Shown here: positions 1 through 12,530 of the stretch, piece by piece
Numbering within the stretch: the stretch's first letter is position 1
How the letters are laid out: each line of letters begins with the position of its first letter
NCBI GenBank assembly: GCA_963995525.1
Contig: OZ023214.1
Coordinates: 19,431,578 to 19,495,577, forward strand
Length of the DNA: 64,000 bases
DNA from: Escarpia spicata
Lineage: Eukaryota > Annelida > Polychaeta > Sabellida > Siboglinidae
Direction: 5' to 3'
Made by a program: the position numbers and the translations under genes
The notes under the pieces: generated by a model
What the model saw: only the letters and a program-made list of their open reading frames with translations
Database searches by the model: none
What the model was told of the DNA's origin: nothing

Positions 1-2450
1 TCCCGCAACTTGAAGTTGCCAGTAAATGGTACAATCTATTTCAAGTTGTTTTGTATTTTCATTTATGCATTTTTGTAATGGTCAGTGTGTCATGATAGTA
101 TACATAACTTCGGGAGTATGTGAACCATTATTGCGTATCATTTACGTAACCTTTTATGCAAACCTTTTTATAAAAAAATTCTCATTCAGTAGAGTTGTTC
201 AAGAAACTGTTATCATACGTTCCACCCGCAAATAATGTGTTTTGTAACATTTTTTTGGTCTCTTTCCACGAAAAGTGCACTGGTGCGTGTCGGCAGAATT
301 AGGGAACTTATCAAAATTTCTGACATTCTGTATATATGTATCAGTCTCGTGACATTATATTTTTCCTTGCAGTGCGACGAACCCTGAAGACTGGTCTGTC
401 TACTGATGATATGGCATCCATCAATAATAACTACTAATGCCATAAGAGGGCGCTGGCAAACACACCAGAGGGCGCTACCAGCAACCGACCGAAGTGCCAA
501 ATGGAGGAAAGCAGCGTTGCCAGCAATGTCATCATGACGATGTCATTGTTGTCCGCTGATCAACTTGAATGATCACCACTTTGTAAAAATCAAATGCTGA
601 CCGACGCTGTCTCCAAACGTGTATCCAGATAATATGCACGAATTATGGTCATGTTGAGAAACACTGCTACATTAAATGCCGTGATATGGCAAGTCCAGCG
701 AATGGACGGGTTACAGAATGCAGACATGTACTAGTGTCTGTACTGTATATGCAACCGGAGTTTTGCTGACGCTAGTTTAGCTAATAACTGTCTTCCATAA
801 AGAGGCTATAGTTATGTCGAAACATACACGTGGCACCGCCCTGGCAGCGATCTGGCTACTGCTGATCTAGTCAAACCAATTACGAGATGGAGAAACTCTG
901 CAATCTTGCCAGTATCATGAGTATGTATACGTCAACGACAACGACTAACATGGTTGTACGCTGCATCAAACGAGACACTGCATTTCACATGAATTCTCAC
1001 CCAAGAACGTTCTTCGCAAAACAGTGCAAGAGGATTTTACAAACAAAGCAGTGATTCACGAATGCTCTGTTTGGTGCCAATCAACAAGTAATTTGTACCA
1101 GAAGTAGACAGGCGGTGTGTGTATAGTATACGCGTGTATGTTTATGATCAGTGTGTGTGTTATATGAAAAGTAGACTAATGCGGCTGCCGGGATTTCCTG
1201 TTCGTGTTTTTCTAGTGCCAAGAACCAGGGTGTGAAAGCTGTAGGTTGTCGCTGACCGTAATATCATGGCTACATAAAATGACTGGCCACTTCTCGGCTG
1301 GTTTGTGTTGTGTGAAAGAGGGCTAGGCATTTTCGTTACATTTGTCCATGCGGCTGTTCCTTGCAGACTGCTTATCTGTAGACGTTTCATATCAACACAA
1401 GTTAGACACGAGCTGCAGCCAGTAAAAATTTGCCTGGTTATTTCTGTGTTTGTGTTCGTATTAAACCTGAATGCGGACACTGCCTTATGTAAATTTACAT
1501 TTTATTTGTTTGGCAAGGGTCCACTGTGTTAACGATGGCCAAATGTTCAGTGTTTCAGGTAGCACAATCAGCACAGATCACCAACAACCATGAATCTTCT
1601 ACGAGTATTTATTGTTTTAGTTTGTTCTTATCAACAAGTATTGCCATGTGAAAATTTTTTGATTGACAGGCGTCATTGATTGACAGGTGTCGGTTTCATG
1701 AAGTAGACTGGTGCTATGCAATGGAACCAGTACCGTTAATTGTCTCATCTATTTTAGCACCTATTTAGCAGAATGTTAATACTCATACGCTTCCCCTAGG
1801 AAGGTATGCTTTCGAATCATGTACAGTAAAAATACATCGGTCATATGTACGCAATGGTCGTGTACATTGGGGCTGTTATTTATTTGTTTGCCATTTGCTG
1901 CGCGCACGTAACGTATTCCTGCCAAGGACCTGTGTAGATATTTCTCGTTTGTGTACAGCACGTATTGTATATGTATATATCTATGTTTGCTGAAGTGTTT
2001 TACGTCATTTATCCTGACAAGCGGAGACGGGGGTGAGCGTGGAATGTGGGACTGTGCAAGATAGGCTTCCTTGCTCGACAGCATTCGTTTATCATTTGAT
2101 GGGTTCTCTGGCTGCTGCTATCACGCCTTCGACAGTTGCGCACTTTTGGAGTGCCCCCTGCCAGTAATATCCCACATGTGCCATAATACTGCTGTTTTTT
2201 CAAATAAATACCATTGTTTTTCATTTTAGTTAGTAAGTGTTGAGGATGCTGAAATCAAATCTGTGTATGTCTCTGTTGGGAGCTGATCTATGATGAGCCA
2301 CTAGGGGAACAAATGACAGCACTGTCTGCCAACTTTCGACGTCACCCATTGCAGTTGTTATGTTTGGTGCAAATATTTAATAAATGTGCGGAACAAATAT
2401 TTATTGTTGGTGTTGTATCAAATAAGGGCCTAAAATACATAATATATATA
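1..2450. other. Region without a recognisable gene
   Basis: No open frame here resembles a known protein, and none has splice borders linking it to a neighbour. The stretch is AT-rich with scattered short runs. The only site that stands out is the CTCF-like motif near 463-478, listed separately. It lies 3' of the ADAT1-type gene and could hold part of another gene beyond the window edge. Confidence 0.5.
463..478 (+). promoter_or_regulatory. CTCF-like motif
   Basis: The bases caccagagggcgctac match the core of the animal CTCF consensus (CCASYAGRKGGCGCTA) at nearly all positions. A weaker related copy, agagggcgctgg, lies about 20 bases upstream. CTCF is conserved in bilaterians, so an insulator site is possible, but a motif match alone is weak evidence. 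Confidence 0.3.
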
Positions 2451-2452
2451 TA

Positions 2453-3488
2453 CAGTAAACCTTGCCTACGTCGGATTCAATCAGACCGAGTGATTTAATC
2501 TGTGTTATGTAAAAATCAAAGTCTGTAGATTCTACATATGTTGATGTCCACAAGCAATTAACATACAGCATTACGCAGTATTGGAACAGTTCTGTGCTTC
2601 ATTTTGGCACAAATCTCGATGATTATAGCCTTAATAATTATTACTGACTGTGTGAGTCATCTTGCTCTGCGTGAGTCTTTGTTGCAACTGAGAGTGGCCT
2701 CTTTGATGTCACTGTAGCATAATGTCAAACCTTAGTGTCTTTGCGTCCGCAAAGTGGCCTGCATGTGTGTCATGTGAGTCTTGTTATCTTATCTTCAGAT
2801 ACCGAGACTTCGTCGCCTTTATCATCGCTCAAATAAACTGTCTTCGTCAGGGTGTCGTACGATTTCAATGATTTGCTCGTTATTTAGGGTAGCCGAAGTT
2901 TCTGCTGTCTTGTCCAAACCAACATAGTCATCCATCATACACACAGCATCGCCATACACCTTACGGAGCTTGTCCCATACCTTTCTGATCAAAGCAGATG
3001 CTTCTGTCGTCGCCATCATCTTGACGTTTAACACCTACGAATCCCGCTTTTTGTAGCAGAAGTATTTCCGGTTTCACTTTTTTCCATGCTGACTTCAGGG
3101 TAATGACGGCATCAAAAATATGCGATTCCTTCTGATGCCTAGACTCCTGGTGGCAAAAATGTACCGGCAATGGAATGTCATGTTCACGATAATACCAGTG
3201 TACATTGGCTGTCTGGATAATGTCCTTGGAATAGCCATTTCATTTTTCATTCATCTGGTACATGTAGTCCAAGCAACCGAATGATTTTTGTTGAATACTG
3301 CCATCCGACTTAGTTGAGAAAAAACAGTCTCGGATCAAATGGATGGACTCGATGAGTCTGAGTTAGGCAAAGATCCGACTTCCATAATCCTACGACGAAG
3401 ATTTTTATGCGAAATACATTACAAATCGCCCCGTTCCTCAGAATTCTGTCCGAGTTGAGCGAAGATCCGACTTAGGCGAGGTTTACTG
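2453..3488 (-). mobile_element. pogo/Tigger-like DNA transposon, decayed, with terminal inverted repeats
   Basis: The element starts cagtaaaccttgcctacgtc and ends with the near-perfect reverse complement, ending in aggcgaggtttactg. It is flanked on both sides by TA, the target duplication of Tc1/mariner-pogo elements. Inside, on the minus strand at about 2822-3170, two overlapping frames carry the phrases ITLKSAWKKVKPE and LLQKAGF followed by an acidic stretch, which recalls the C-terminal part of Tigger/pogo DDE transposases. The coding part is short and split between frames, so the copy is internally deleted and dead. It lies about 420 bases 3' of the ADAT1 stop. Confidence 0.75.
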
Positions 3489-3899
3489 TATTATATAATT
3501 GTATATGTATATATATATATATATAACCAGAGGTTAGATCAAATTAGTCTTGAAAGTGTGCCGTTTCACTGTCAACAGCTTCTACTTAAAACCTGCTCAA
3601 CTGCACTTTAAAGATAGTTTGCTAAGTAGAAAAATCTTAGTGTTTTGTACCGGTTCAAATCACCACCCACTCCACCAGTGCATGGTGTGACTTGCGATTT
3701 CAGCGATCCAATATACCAGAGCAAGTAGTAGCCTGATTCAGCTGATGTTGCATAGTTGCCGACATTACGACCAGCCACGCTGTCCAGTTCTGAGATGACG
3801 TAATGGTGATAACTGTCCCTCATTTGTTCCCCCACGGGTGGCTGTAAGGTAGTATGAAATAGTAACAACTCCACTAAAGTGACACTTCATTTTATGAAA

Positions 3900-3905
3900 T
3901 TTATT
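3900..3905 (-). terminator. Poly(A) signal AATAAA of the ADAT1-type gene
   Basis: On the minus strand AATAAA begins only six bases after the TGA stop of the last ADAT1 exon (3914-3912). If used, the 3' UTR would be extremely short. No cleavage-site evidence is available. Confidence 0.4.
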
Positions 3906-3911
3906 ACAGTT

Positions 3912-6900
3912 TCATGTAGAATCTGTCAAGTCTGTGCTGGCAGAAAATGTATTGTATTCACGTGGTGTCCTTAACCAAGTCTTCACAGCGGCCAGGAATT
4001 GGCTCACTGCGGTTTGATAATCACGTGCTGCCATCTTGTGACCATCATATGTATCAACCAGAATGTCCCTGAAACATGTAGTACTTGTCTAAATGAGAAT
4101 TACAAATTATTTAATATAATTACAAATACAATTTTTTTTATAAATACAGACGATTTTAAGACTGTCTAAACACAGCCAGAAAAATGGTAATGTTACTTTC
4201 CAAAACATTAAACTATTATTTTACTGATGAAAGTAACATTTGTTTTTGTTTTACAAATATAAAAATAAACTGTACAAAGCCAACAGGACATACTATCTAA
4301 GTGAACATTACAGCCATTTTTAAATAACTGCCGAGTCTCCTACCTTTGAGCTATCTTGAAAATTGCAAAATGACAAATGGACCCTGGATGAAGAATCTAA
4401 GAACAAAAACTAAAAGATTTAGCAAACTGCTGCCATATTACTGCAGCAGTAAATACCAGAAGAAAAACTTACTGAAGTGGTGCTGGCCTTTCTTCTTTTG
4501 GCAGTTGTTTGACCAACTTGAGGAAACAAAGATACAGTTCGTATTTACAGATGCAGCATCTGAAACAAAAGAAAACGTTTCACAAACATTTTGACAGGTT
4601 TTCCAGGGTGTGAAGTAACACATCTTCAACGTTAGCATATCATTAGAAGTGTTTAATAGAATGCGATGATGTCATGTTCCATCCATGCGTAGGTTAATAC
4701 CATCTAGGAGATGTGAACATGAACAAACCAAGTACCAGAAATAATATGTGGAAAATCTGAGTTATAAATATTCACACTTGTTTACAGCACACATCAACAT
4801 GCACCCTCCTGGCTGGGACACAATATACATGATTTATATTCTACACAGATTTAGAGTGAAGACATTAGCAATGCTTGAAAACACAAGTCTGAGTGCATGA
4901 TGGGTTACACACCCCTTGTGGGACCTTTTGGTTCATCTGGGATAGACAACAGATAAGTTAAACCTCATCTGAAAAAATCACACATCAAGAGTGCTTCGAT
5001 ACTCCAGGTGTTGCTGGTAGTTGCTCCCTGTGCACAATCATTATGAAATAGGTGGACCACAGGCTGAGGTGTCTGACCTGATGCACAGTATTGCATACTG
5101 CATACAGGGAGAGGGGTCTGACCTGATGCACAGTATTGCATACTGCATACAGGGAGAGGGGTCTGACCTGATGCACAGTATTGCATACTGCATACAGGGA
5201 GAGGTGTCTGACCTGATGCACAGTATTGCATACTGCATACAGGGAGAGGGGTCAGACCTGATAATACTGCCTACTGGGAGAGGGGTCAAACAGGATAATA
5301 CTGCATACAGGGAGAGGGGCCTGACCTAATAATACTGCATACAGGGAGAGGAGTCTGACCTAATAATACTGCATACAGGAAGAGGGGCCTGACCTAATAA
5401 TACTGCATACAGGGAGAGGGGCCTGACCTAATAATACTGCATACAGGGAGAGGGGTTAGACCTGATAATACTGCATACAGGGAGAGGAGTCTGACCTAAT
5501 AATACTGCATACAGGGAGAGGGGTCAAACATGATAATACTGCATACAGGGAGAGGGGTCAAACATGATAATACTGCATACAGGGAGAGGGGTCAAACATG
5601 ATAATACTGCATACAGGGAGAGGGGTCAAACATGATAATACTGCATACAGGGAGGGGTCAAACATGATAATACTGCATACAGGGAGAGGGGTCAAACATG
5701 ATAATACTGCATACAGGGAGAGGGGTCAAACATGATAATACTGCATACAGGGAGAGGGGTCAAACAGGATAATACTGCATACAGGGAGAGGGGTCAAACA
5801 TTATAATACTGCATACAGGGAGAGGGGTCAAACATTATAATACTGCATACAGGGAGAGAGATCACAGCTGATGCTGCATATAAGGAGAGAGGTCAGATCG
5901 GATTTGTACCAAGTACATAATTTTGTAGGCGAAACCTAATCAATGTAATTCATCTCTAATCAACTGGTCCCCACATAAACAGTCTGTGTTATGCCATTTT
6001 GCATGCCCCATGAACATCTGCACATGCTGACAATATAAACCTTTCATCAAGTACAACACAGCCTACCGTGACTTTGGTTGACCGCTGTCCTTCAAGGTGG
6101 TGCCTTGACGCTGACCCTTGACTGCCACTTGACAGTGACCTCTCTGTCCAGCGATGTGGTACCAGATGATGGCTGGAACACCACACTACAAGTCAAACTA
6201 CAAACTTCTCCTTTCCAACATTTTAACAATAATTTTTAATGTAAAGATATCCGTAAAACCATTTTGACAATACATTTTTAATGTAAGATATCCATAAACC
6301 GTTTATTATTTAAAACGTCCGTTTCCCTGATAATCCTCCAACTAGACACCCTCCCAGTCGTTATGCAATGTCAAAACTATCTTCTCCCTATGTTGTTGCT
6401 GTAGGCTTTCTCGTTGTAGACTGGGAATTTGTTTTTGTCTTCCTTCTTCTGTGATTGATCCAGCCCTGCTGTCTCCACTCCCATCATCTCTCTGTCCCAC
6501 CTTCCCTCACAATCCCACCAAATCTGTCTTCATACAGTCCTCCCATATCAGTCTTAGTAACTCCAGCAAATGAAAACATTACATAAAGACAGAAACTCTG
6601 GTTTGTACATACAATAAATATAAACTCCGGTGTGTACATAAAATAAAGATACAAATGCCAGTGTGCATAAAATAAATAAAGATACAAATTCCAGTGTGCA
6701 TAAAATAAATAAATACGCAAACTGTGGTGTGTACAACAACAAATAATGATACAAACCCTGGTGTGTACATACAATAAAGACACAAACTCTGGTGTGTACA
6801 TACAATAAAGATACAAACTCTGGTGTGTACATACAATAAAGATACAAACTCTGGTGTGTACATACAATAAAGATACAAACTCTGGTGTGTACATACAATA

Positions 6901-9900
6901 AAGATAAACTCTGGTGTGTACATACAATAAAGATACAAACTCTGGTGTGTACATACAATAAACAAATATACAAACTGCAGTGAGTACCTACATGCGCTAC
7001 ATGGCATGTGTTTCTCTTTGCCTCCATCCAGTGGTGGTCTGCAGTGCTGGAATTGGACATTGGTGTGATGGAGAACAGGCTGCTGTTGTCTGTAGCCTTG
7101 AGGCAGGCGGCCATCTTGCATCCCTGTCACTCGGTCCACCACAGCTCTCCTCATGGCATCCCGACTGCTCGGACATCTGCAGACATGGATGTAAACCCTA
7201 TAACACTGACTTTCTCTTGGTGCTTTGGACACAGTTACCCACAGACGACTTTCTCTGTTGTAGTTACCCATAAACAAACATGACACAACATTCTGACTAT
7301 TATTATCATATCAAAATTGGTGATATCTTAAAATAGCATTATCATGCCAGTTAAATTTTGTGTAAACATATATATGGTGAAACAGTAAATATAATTTGAT
7401 TAATTAACAAGACTTTTCCTATTGCAGTATATGAGTATGGGCTTGTCTCGATGGGTTTGTGAAATCATTGTCTAATTTATTACTGATTACAAAGATAATC
7501 CTATTTGATTGAAACATATAGTATAATACCGTTGCAACAAACACTCTGCTGTAATCACATACCTAACGAGTCCCTCACCTGGCCAATGTGATGGACTGGA
7601 GATAGAGCGGCTCAACCAGGAAGTGACTCAGTAGCGCCCCCTGCAGGCCAACCACATTCCACTTGGCTATCTTGTCACTGTAAGACATGGACGGAGTTCG
7701 TTCACCCCGACCCGGCTTTGTTCTCAATGCCCCCACTGTATGGTAAGTGGCGCCCTCTCCCAGGGGGTCCTGCAACCCCTGGGGCACACACTTCGCCCCT
7801 GTCCGTTAGATGTCATTGGGGGTGTTCCCCTCACTTAGAAGGCACTGATCGAAACTTCTTTTGGTGTCATCTTTCACAATTAACTGATCAGCACTCCCTC
7901 TGGTAGTGTCTTTGAGAAATGACTCATCAGCATTCCCTCTGGTGGTGTCTTTGTGAACTGACTCATTAGTACTCCCTCTGTTGGTGTGTTTGTGAACTGA
8001 CTCATCAGCCATGAGATCTGATTGACCCGAATCCCTTTTGGTCAAACAAACATTCCCTATTTGACCGTGTGCGACCTTTGATACGTCATGCATAACCTGA
8101 GGTAACGTACAATGGTTATTCTCAGATGTTTGATGTCTAAATTCTGTTTCTCTTGTCTCCACGTCCTCTGTGTCTGGCTCAGTTGTACTAGATGTGAGAT
8201 CGACTGTTGGAGCTTCCACCTTTGGTCTTTTACTCCTACCTTCCTTGTCCTCACCCTCAAAGGCTCTCTTTCCTCCCTCCCCATAGTTCTTCCTGGCAGA
8301 CAGCGTGCCAATGGTGCAGGAGAGGTTGTGTGGGAGACTGGCTTCCATCGGGAAGATGGACGCATCTCCACCTGGGCAGGGAGACACAAACAATTAGTTA
8401 CCTCAGAGAGTATATGTGGGCCCCTCTCCAAAGAAGTCTGAAAGTATTATTTCGGCATTTGTCGTGCTACAGGTACAATGTATACATTGTTGGATTCATT
8501 TCGACGAGATCTTTCAGGGAGTATGTACAGTCCCTATATAATGTGAGCGGAAGGTATTCTAATTCCTTTTAGAATGGCAAAAAAATGGCAAAATACACTT
8601 TCCATTTTTTTAATTTTACTTCAGATACCTCACAAAAAATACTAAATATTGAAAATTCAACATTTTCAGTAAATGACTCTGGGGACGCGATAGTGTAGTG
8701 GTTAGCACATCCGCCTGACATGCCAGCGCCCCGAGTTCAATACCCGGACCGGGCTGGTATGGTATATTTGGTGTAAAAACCTGGCTCTCAACATTGGGGA
8801 CTGTGTATCTCTCGTGACTCAGAGATCACGTTAATGTCAGTCCCGTCTCAATTTGGGACGTAAAAGAACCACCGAGGATGACAAGCACCCTGGCAGTGAC
8901 CACCCTTAGTGCCAGCATAGAAAGGTCGGCTTGGCGATAATGTTCTGAAAAAGGCTGACTAGTTGAATGAGACCTCATAAGATCATAACATTGTAACCAC
9001 AAAATATTCAGACTAGTCGGTTAATAGGACGTGGAAACAACTAGGAAACACTAGGAAGGCACATTATCAAATCAATGTAGCACACTACAATATAGTTGCC
9101 TACAATAAATAATTATACCAAAAAATTTGTATGTGCTAATTGGTCCATTTTTTTGTTACACCCATTATCAAGCTTTGTCACCAATGTGCCACTATTCTAA
9201 ACGATTAAAAAAGATATTGTTGTCGTAGTAGCCATATATGTTCAATTTACTTATGGCATTTTTCTTTCATAACAGTTGTTATTATAATGTCCATAAATTT
9301 GATTTGTGTGTTATTGAAAAAAACAGGCAAACTTTAACTGGTTACGCCCGATATCAAGCTGTAATGACAACTGAGACAAAAATAAATTAATGAACAGAAC
9401 TACTTCAATATGTATACATCTATGCATAATAAACAGTATTACAGGTCTGAATTGTTGGTATTTAAATAAAACCCATTCCTAAAAGAATAGAGCATTTAAC
9501 CAGAACGGTTACGCCCGGTACCACGCTCTTGCTATGGTTACGATGGCGCTACCGCGTGTACAGTATCTTAACCCGTGTGGCGCCCTTGAGCAGAAAGTGA
9601 AAGAATCTCTGCCACTTGCTGTGACAATGGCTTTCCATAAAATACATGGCATAACGAATGGGACACTACGAATCATGTTTCTTAATAGGACCGACCGCTG
9701 ACGTGCAAGGAATAGACACAAATGACAGAGAGAGAGAGAGGGGAAAACATGACCCAGCCTACATAGAAAGGCTGCGTCAGAGAAAAGAGGAAGTCAATGA
9801 CGTCCACTGCTAAGAAGAAGACGAACATGCAGGCAGTAGCGAGGATGAGGTAATATAGGTAAAGACAGAAGTTGGCCAAACAGACTGCTGCTGGTGATGC

Positions 9901-12469
9901 CAATGATGTCCAAGTACACCAACAACGTCAGTGAGACCCAAGACTGCGTAAGAGGAAAGTGGAACGTCCCATCCTGCAAGGAAATCCAGTTCTTCTCGGC
10001 CCAGCCAAACGAACGAGGAGGTCCCACGTCAGTGTGTACCAACACAGTGCAAGGTAATTTTCAATAAGTTTTCTCACTTTGTCTGATTTTTAATATGTAG
10101 CGTTTCCATCATTTTTTAAATATTCTGACAATAATTTTATTAAAAAATAAATTAATTTAAACAGTCTGTCTTATCCATCATGTGACCTATATCCTAGCAA
10201 CAAGGTTCGTCAGGCCTTTAAGAAAGGGGATGAACACGAGTAGCATTCGGACATTCCATTTATATATTTGTTTGAAATCCTGGACACAAACATAACACAA
10301 AGTTGTTTAATTGAAAACTGCGACCATGTTTGATCTAACAGATGTTATGCCGCCCTAGTAATGTAATCCTCACACTATAAAGTACTTTGATCAACATTGT
10401 TGGCAAGGCAAAGTTTGACGGTGTTTACATGCATAATTCAGGTTGTGTCGTAGTTAACCGTGACGTACTGGATCCATCAATTTGACTTACATTTAATGTT
10501 TTACACTGATATCCAGTCCGCGGCCCATCTGAATCGCATCGCCGCCCTGAGCTGACTCAGTAACAAAGGGTGCAATGCGTTAATCTGCGGCGCCAGATCT
10601 GGCGGATGCAGAAACAAATGCAAAAATCTAAGTTGACTGATGTTAGTTGATGCAACAGTCGGCATGGCAACAATAACACCAATGAAAGCATAATAAGTCC
10701 CTTAGCGCTGTCCACACCAATCAGGAGAACTCATGATCTGATGAGGGAAGCCAAAGATAAGGAAGTGTCTGGCACTTGCAGAAATCATGTTGAAGAACTC
10801 CAGTCCGCCAATTTCAATAAAAACTCTTGTTACACTACGTCCAATTGTAATGCATTACAAGAAGTATGTTCAGGATGAAGATGACCTAGGTTGCTAATAA
10901 TACGATGCCATTGTGGACGACAGAGCACACAATGCACGCACCGTAATTGCCATACTTCAGCACTTTATACTCATACTGAAACAAGATCTCCCGAACATCC
11001 GACTTATTCATTACCTTACAGATTCACCAACGAGTCAGTGTAGGAATGTCTCCATCACAACCATGCTGTTGAAACATGAAAGTATGTTTCAGATCACAGC
11101 TGACTGGTTGTTGGCGGTGTCTCAAAAAGGCGTGCCGAGGAGGCCATCAAAACGAAGCAAGTCCCAGTCATTGACTGTGCAGAAGATTACTTCAAGTGGG
11201 CCCAAGAAGTAAGATCACCTACTTCTTGGTATCAAGGAATGATGTCATCAATGCGACGAGCAAGATGGATGGATGGCAATAGCACCGAGTGCCAAACATC
11301 ATGAATGTGCATAGCATTATGGTGAAAGGCCCCTACCTCTACGCCAGGGACAGATCTTGCTGTAGGAGCTGTTGTTATGACGCCAACACCGACACATGTA
11401 TGGGAAGATGTGATGGATGGATAAAGACAACAGCCAAATGTCAAACACCCTGGAAGCCCCAAACCCAGACACGCACTAGTGGGTGTGGTCGTGGACACGG
11501 ACAGAGGCGTGTATGTAGATGCAAAGACTGGTCAACTGTCGTCAAACATGTATGTCCACTAGCAGGATGTGTTGACTACATCTGATGGAACAATAAACAC
11601 CAGTTTCATCGAAACATCTACATTTTGTGTTACAGTATTATTGGATTGTTGTTACACCTGGTACCAAATAATGATGATTACTGTTACGCCCAGTACCAAA
11701 CTTTAATGCTGTTTATACAAAAGAAATATTAATCAAATCACTACCTACGTAATGCATGATGTTTAACACATAACTGAAAAGCGTTGTATGGGAAAGGATT
11801 ATTTTTGAATTTGTTTAGCCATTTAATAGTTTTGATAGGTTGTAACATTGGGCAATCTGAAGCCATTTAAAATCATATTCCTAGAACACGGTCTCATTGT
11901 GTGGATTTATTTGCTTTTTAAATGTCTTTTTCTGATGTAGCATTAAGAGGAACATGATACCTCTGAAATAAAAGTATTTTATTTCAAATACAGTATTTAT
12001 TCTTATTTCTATGGGGAGTTTAAACAGACTTCGTACCTTGGAACCAAGGCAGGAAGACCAGCAGCAACTTACATCGACTGCTTAAAGGAAGATGTGGGTC
12101 TAGAGATGGAGGAGCTGAAGACGGCAATGGCAGACAGAGGAATCTGGAGAAGGATGATTGAAGACACTAATGTTCGACCCCAGTGGCCGACATGAGTGAG
12201 TGAGTGAGCGAGTACCCTGGTACCGGGCATAACAGGAGAGAGTTAATTACTGCAATTATATCGCTGCCAATTAGCAAGTTTTTGGATGATTTAAATGAAA
12301 ACACTTTAGCAATTAAATCTTCAGAATATGTACGTTATAGCCACCAAGTTTAATTGGAATCGGAGAACATGACAAAAATTGCCTCTGCCAAGTCAACTGT
12401 CGGACTTTTTTGGAGAGTGGCCCATATTGTACTGACTGAGGGATGACAACTGAAAACCAGATGAGTTAG

Positions 12470-12530
<61 letters not shown>

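Noticed and set aside
3608..3874. 88-codon minus-strand ORF just downstream of ADAT1
   Set aside because: No family resemblance and no acceptor in a consistent phase; it lies past the ADAT1 stop and poly(A) signal.
4965..5329. ORFs with repeated 15-residue units, possibly a repeat protein
   Set aside because: The 45-bp minisatellite unit is a multiple of three and stays open in frames on both strands; it sits between well-supported ADAT1 exons.
5066..5865. CRISPR-like array (regular repeats)
   Set aside because: Units are contiguous without unique spacers, there are no cas genes, and the context is an animal intron.
6484..7286. 156-235-codon ORFs with repeated YVHTRVC units
   Set aside because: They translate the 31-bp minisatellite. 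Only the part at 7176-6992 is a real ADAT1 exon.
8685..8760. Functional tRNA gene
   Set aside because: Box A and B resemble a tRNA but the acceptor and anticodon stems do not form, and the sequence continues into a SINE body.
9682..10045. Hydrophobic minus-strand ORFs suggesting a membrane protein
   Set aside because: They overlap in different frames within repeat-derived intron sequence and have no supported exon borders.
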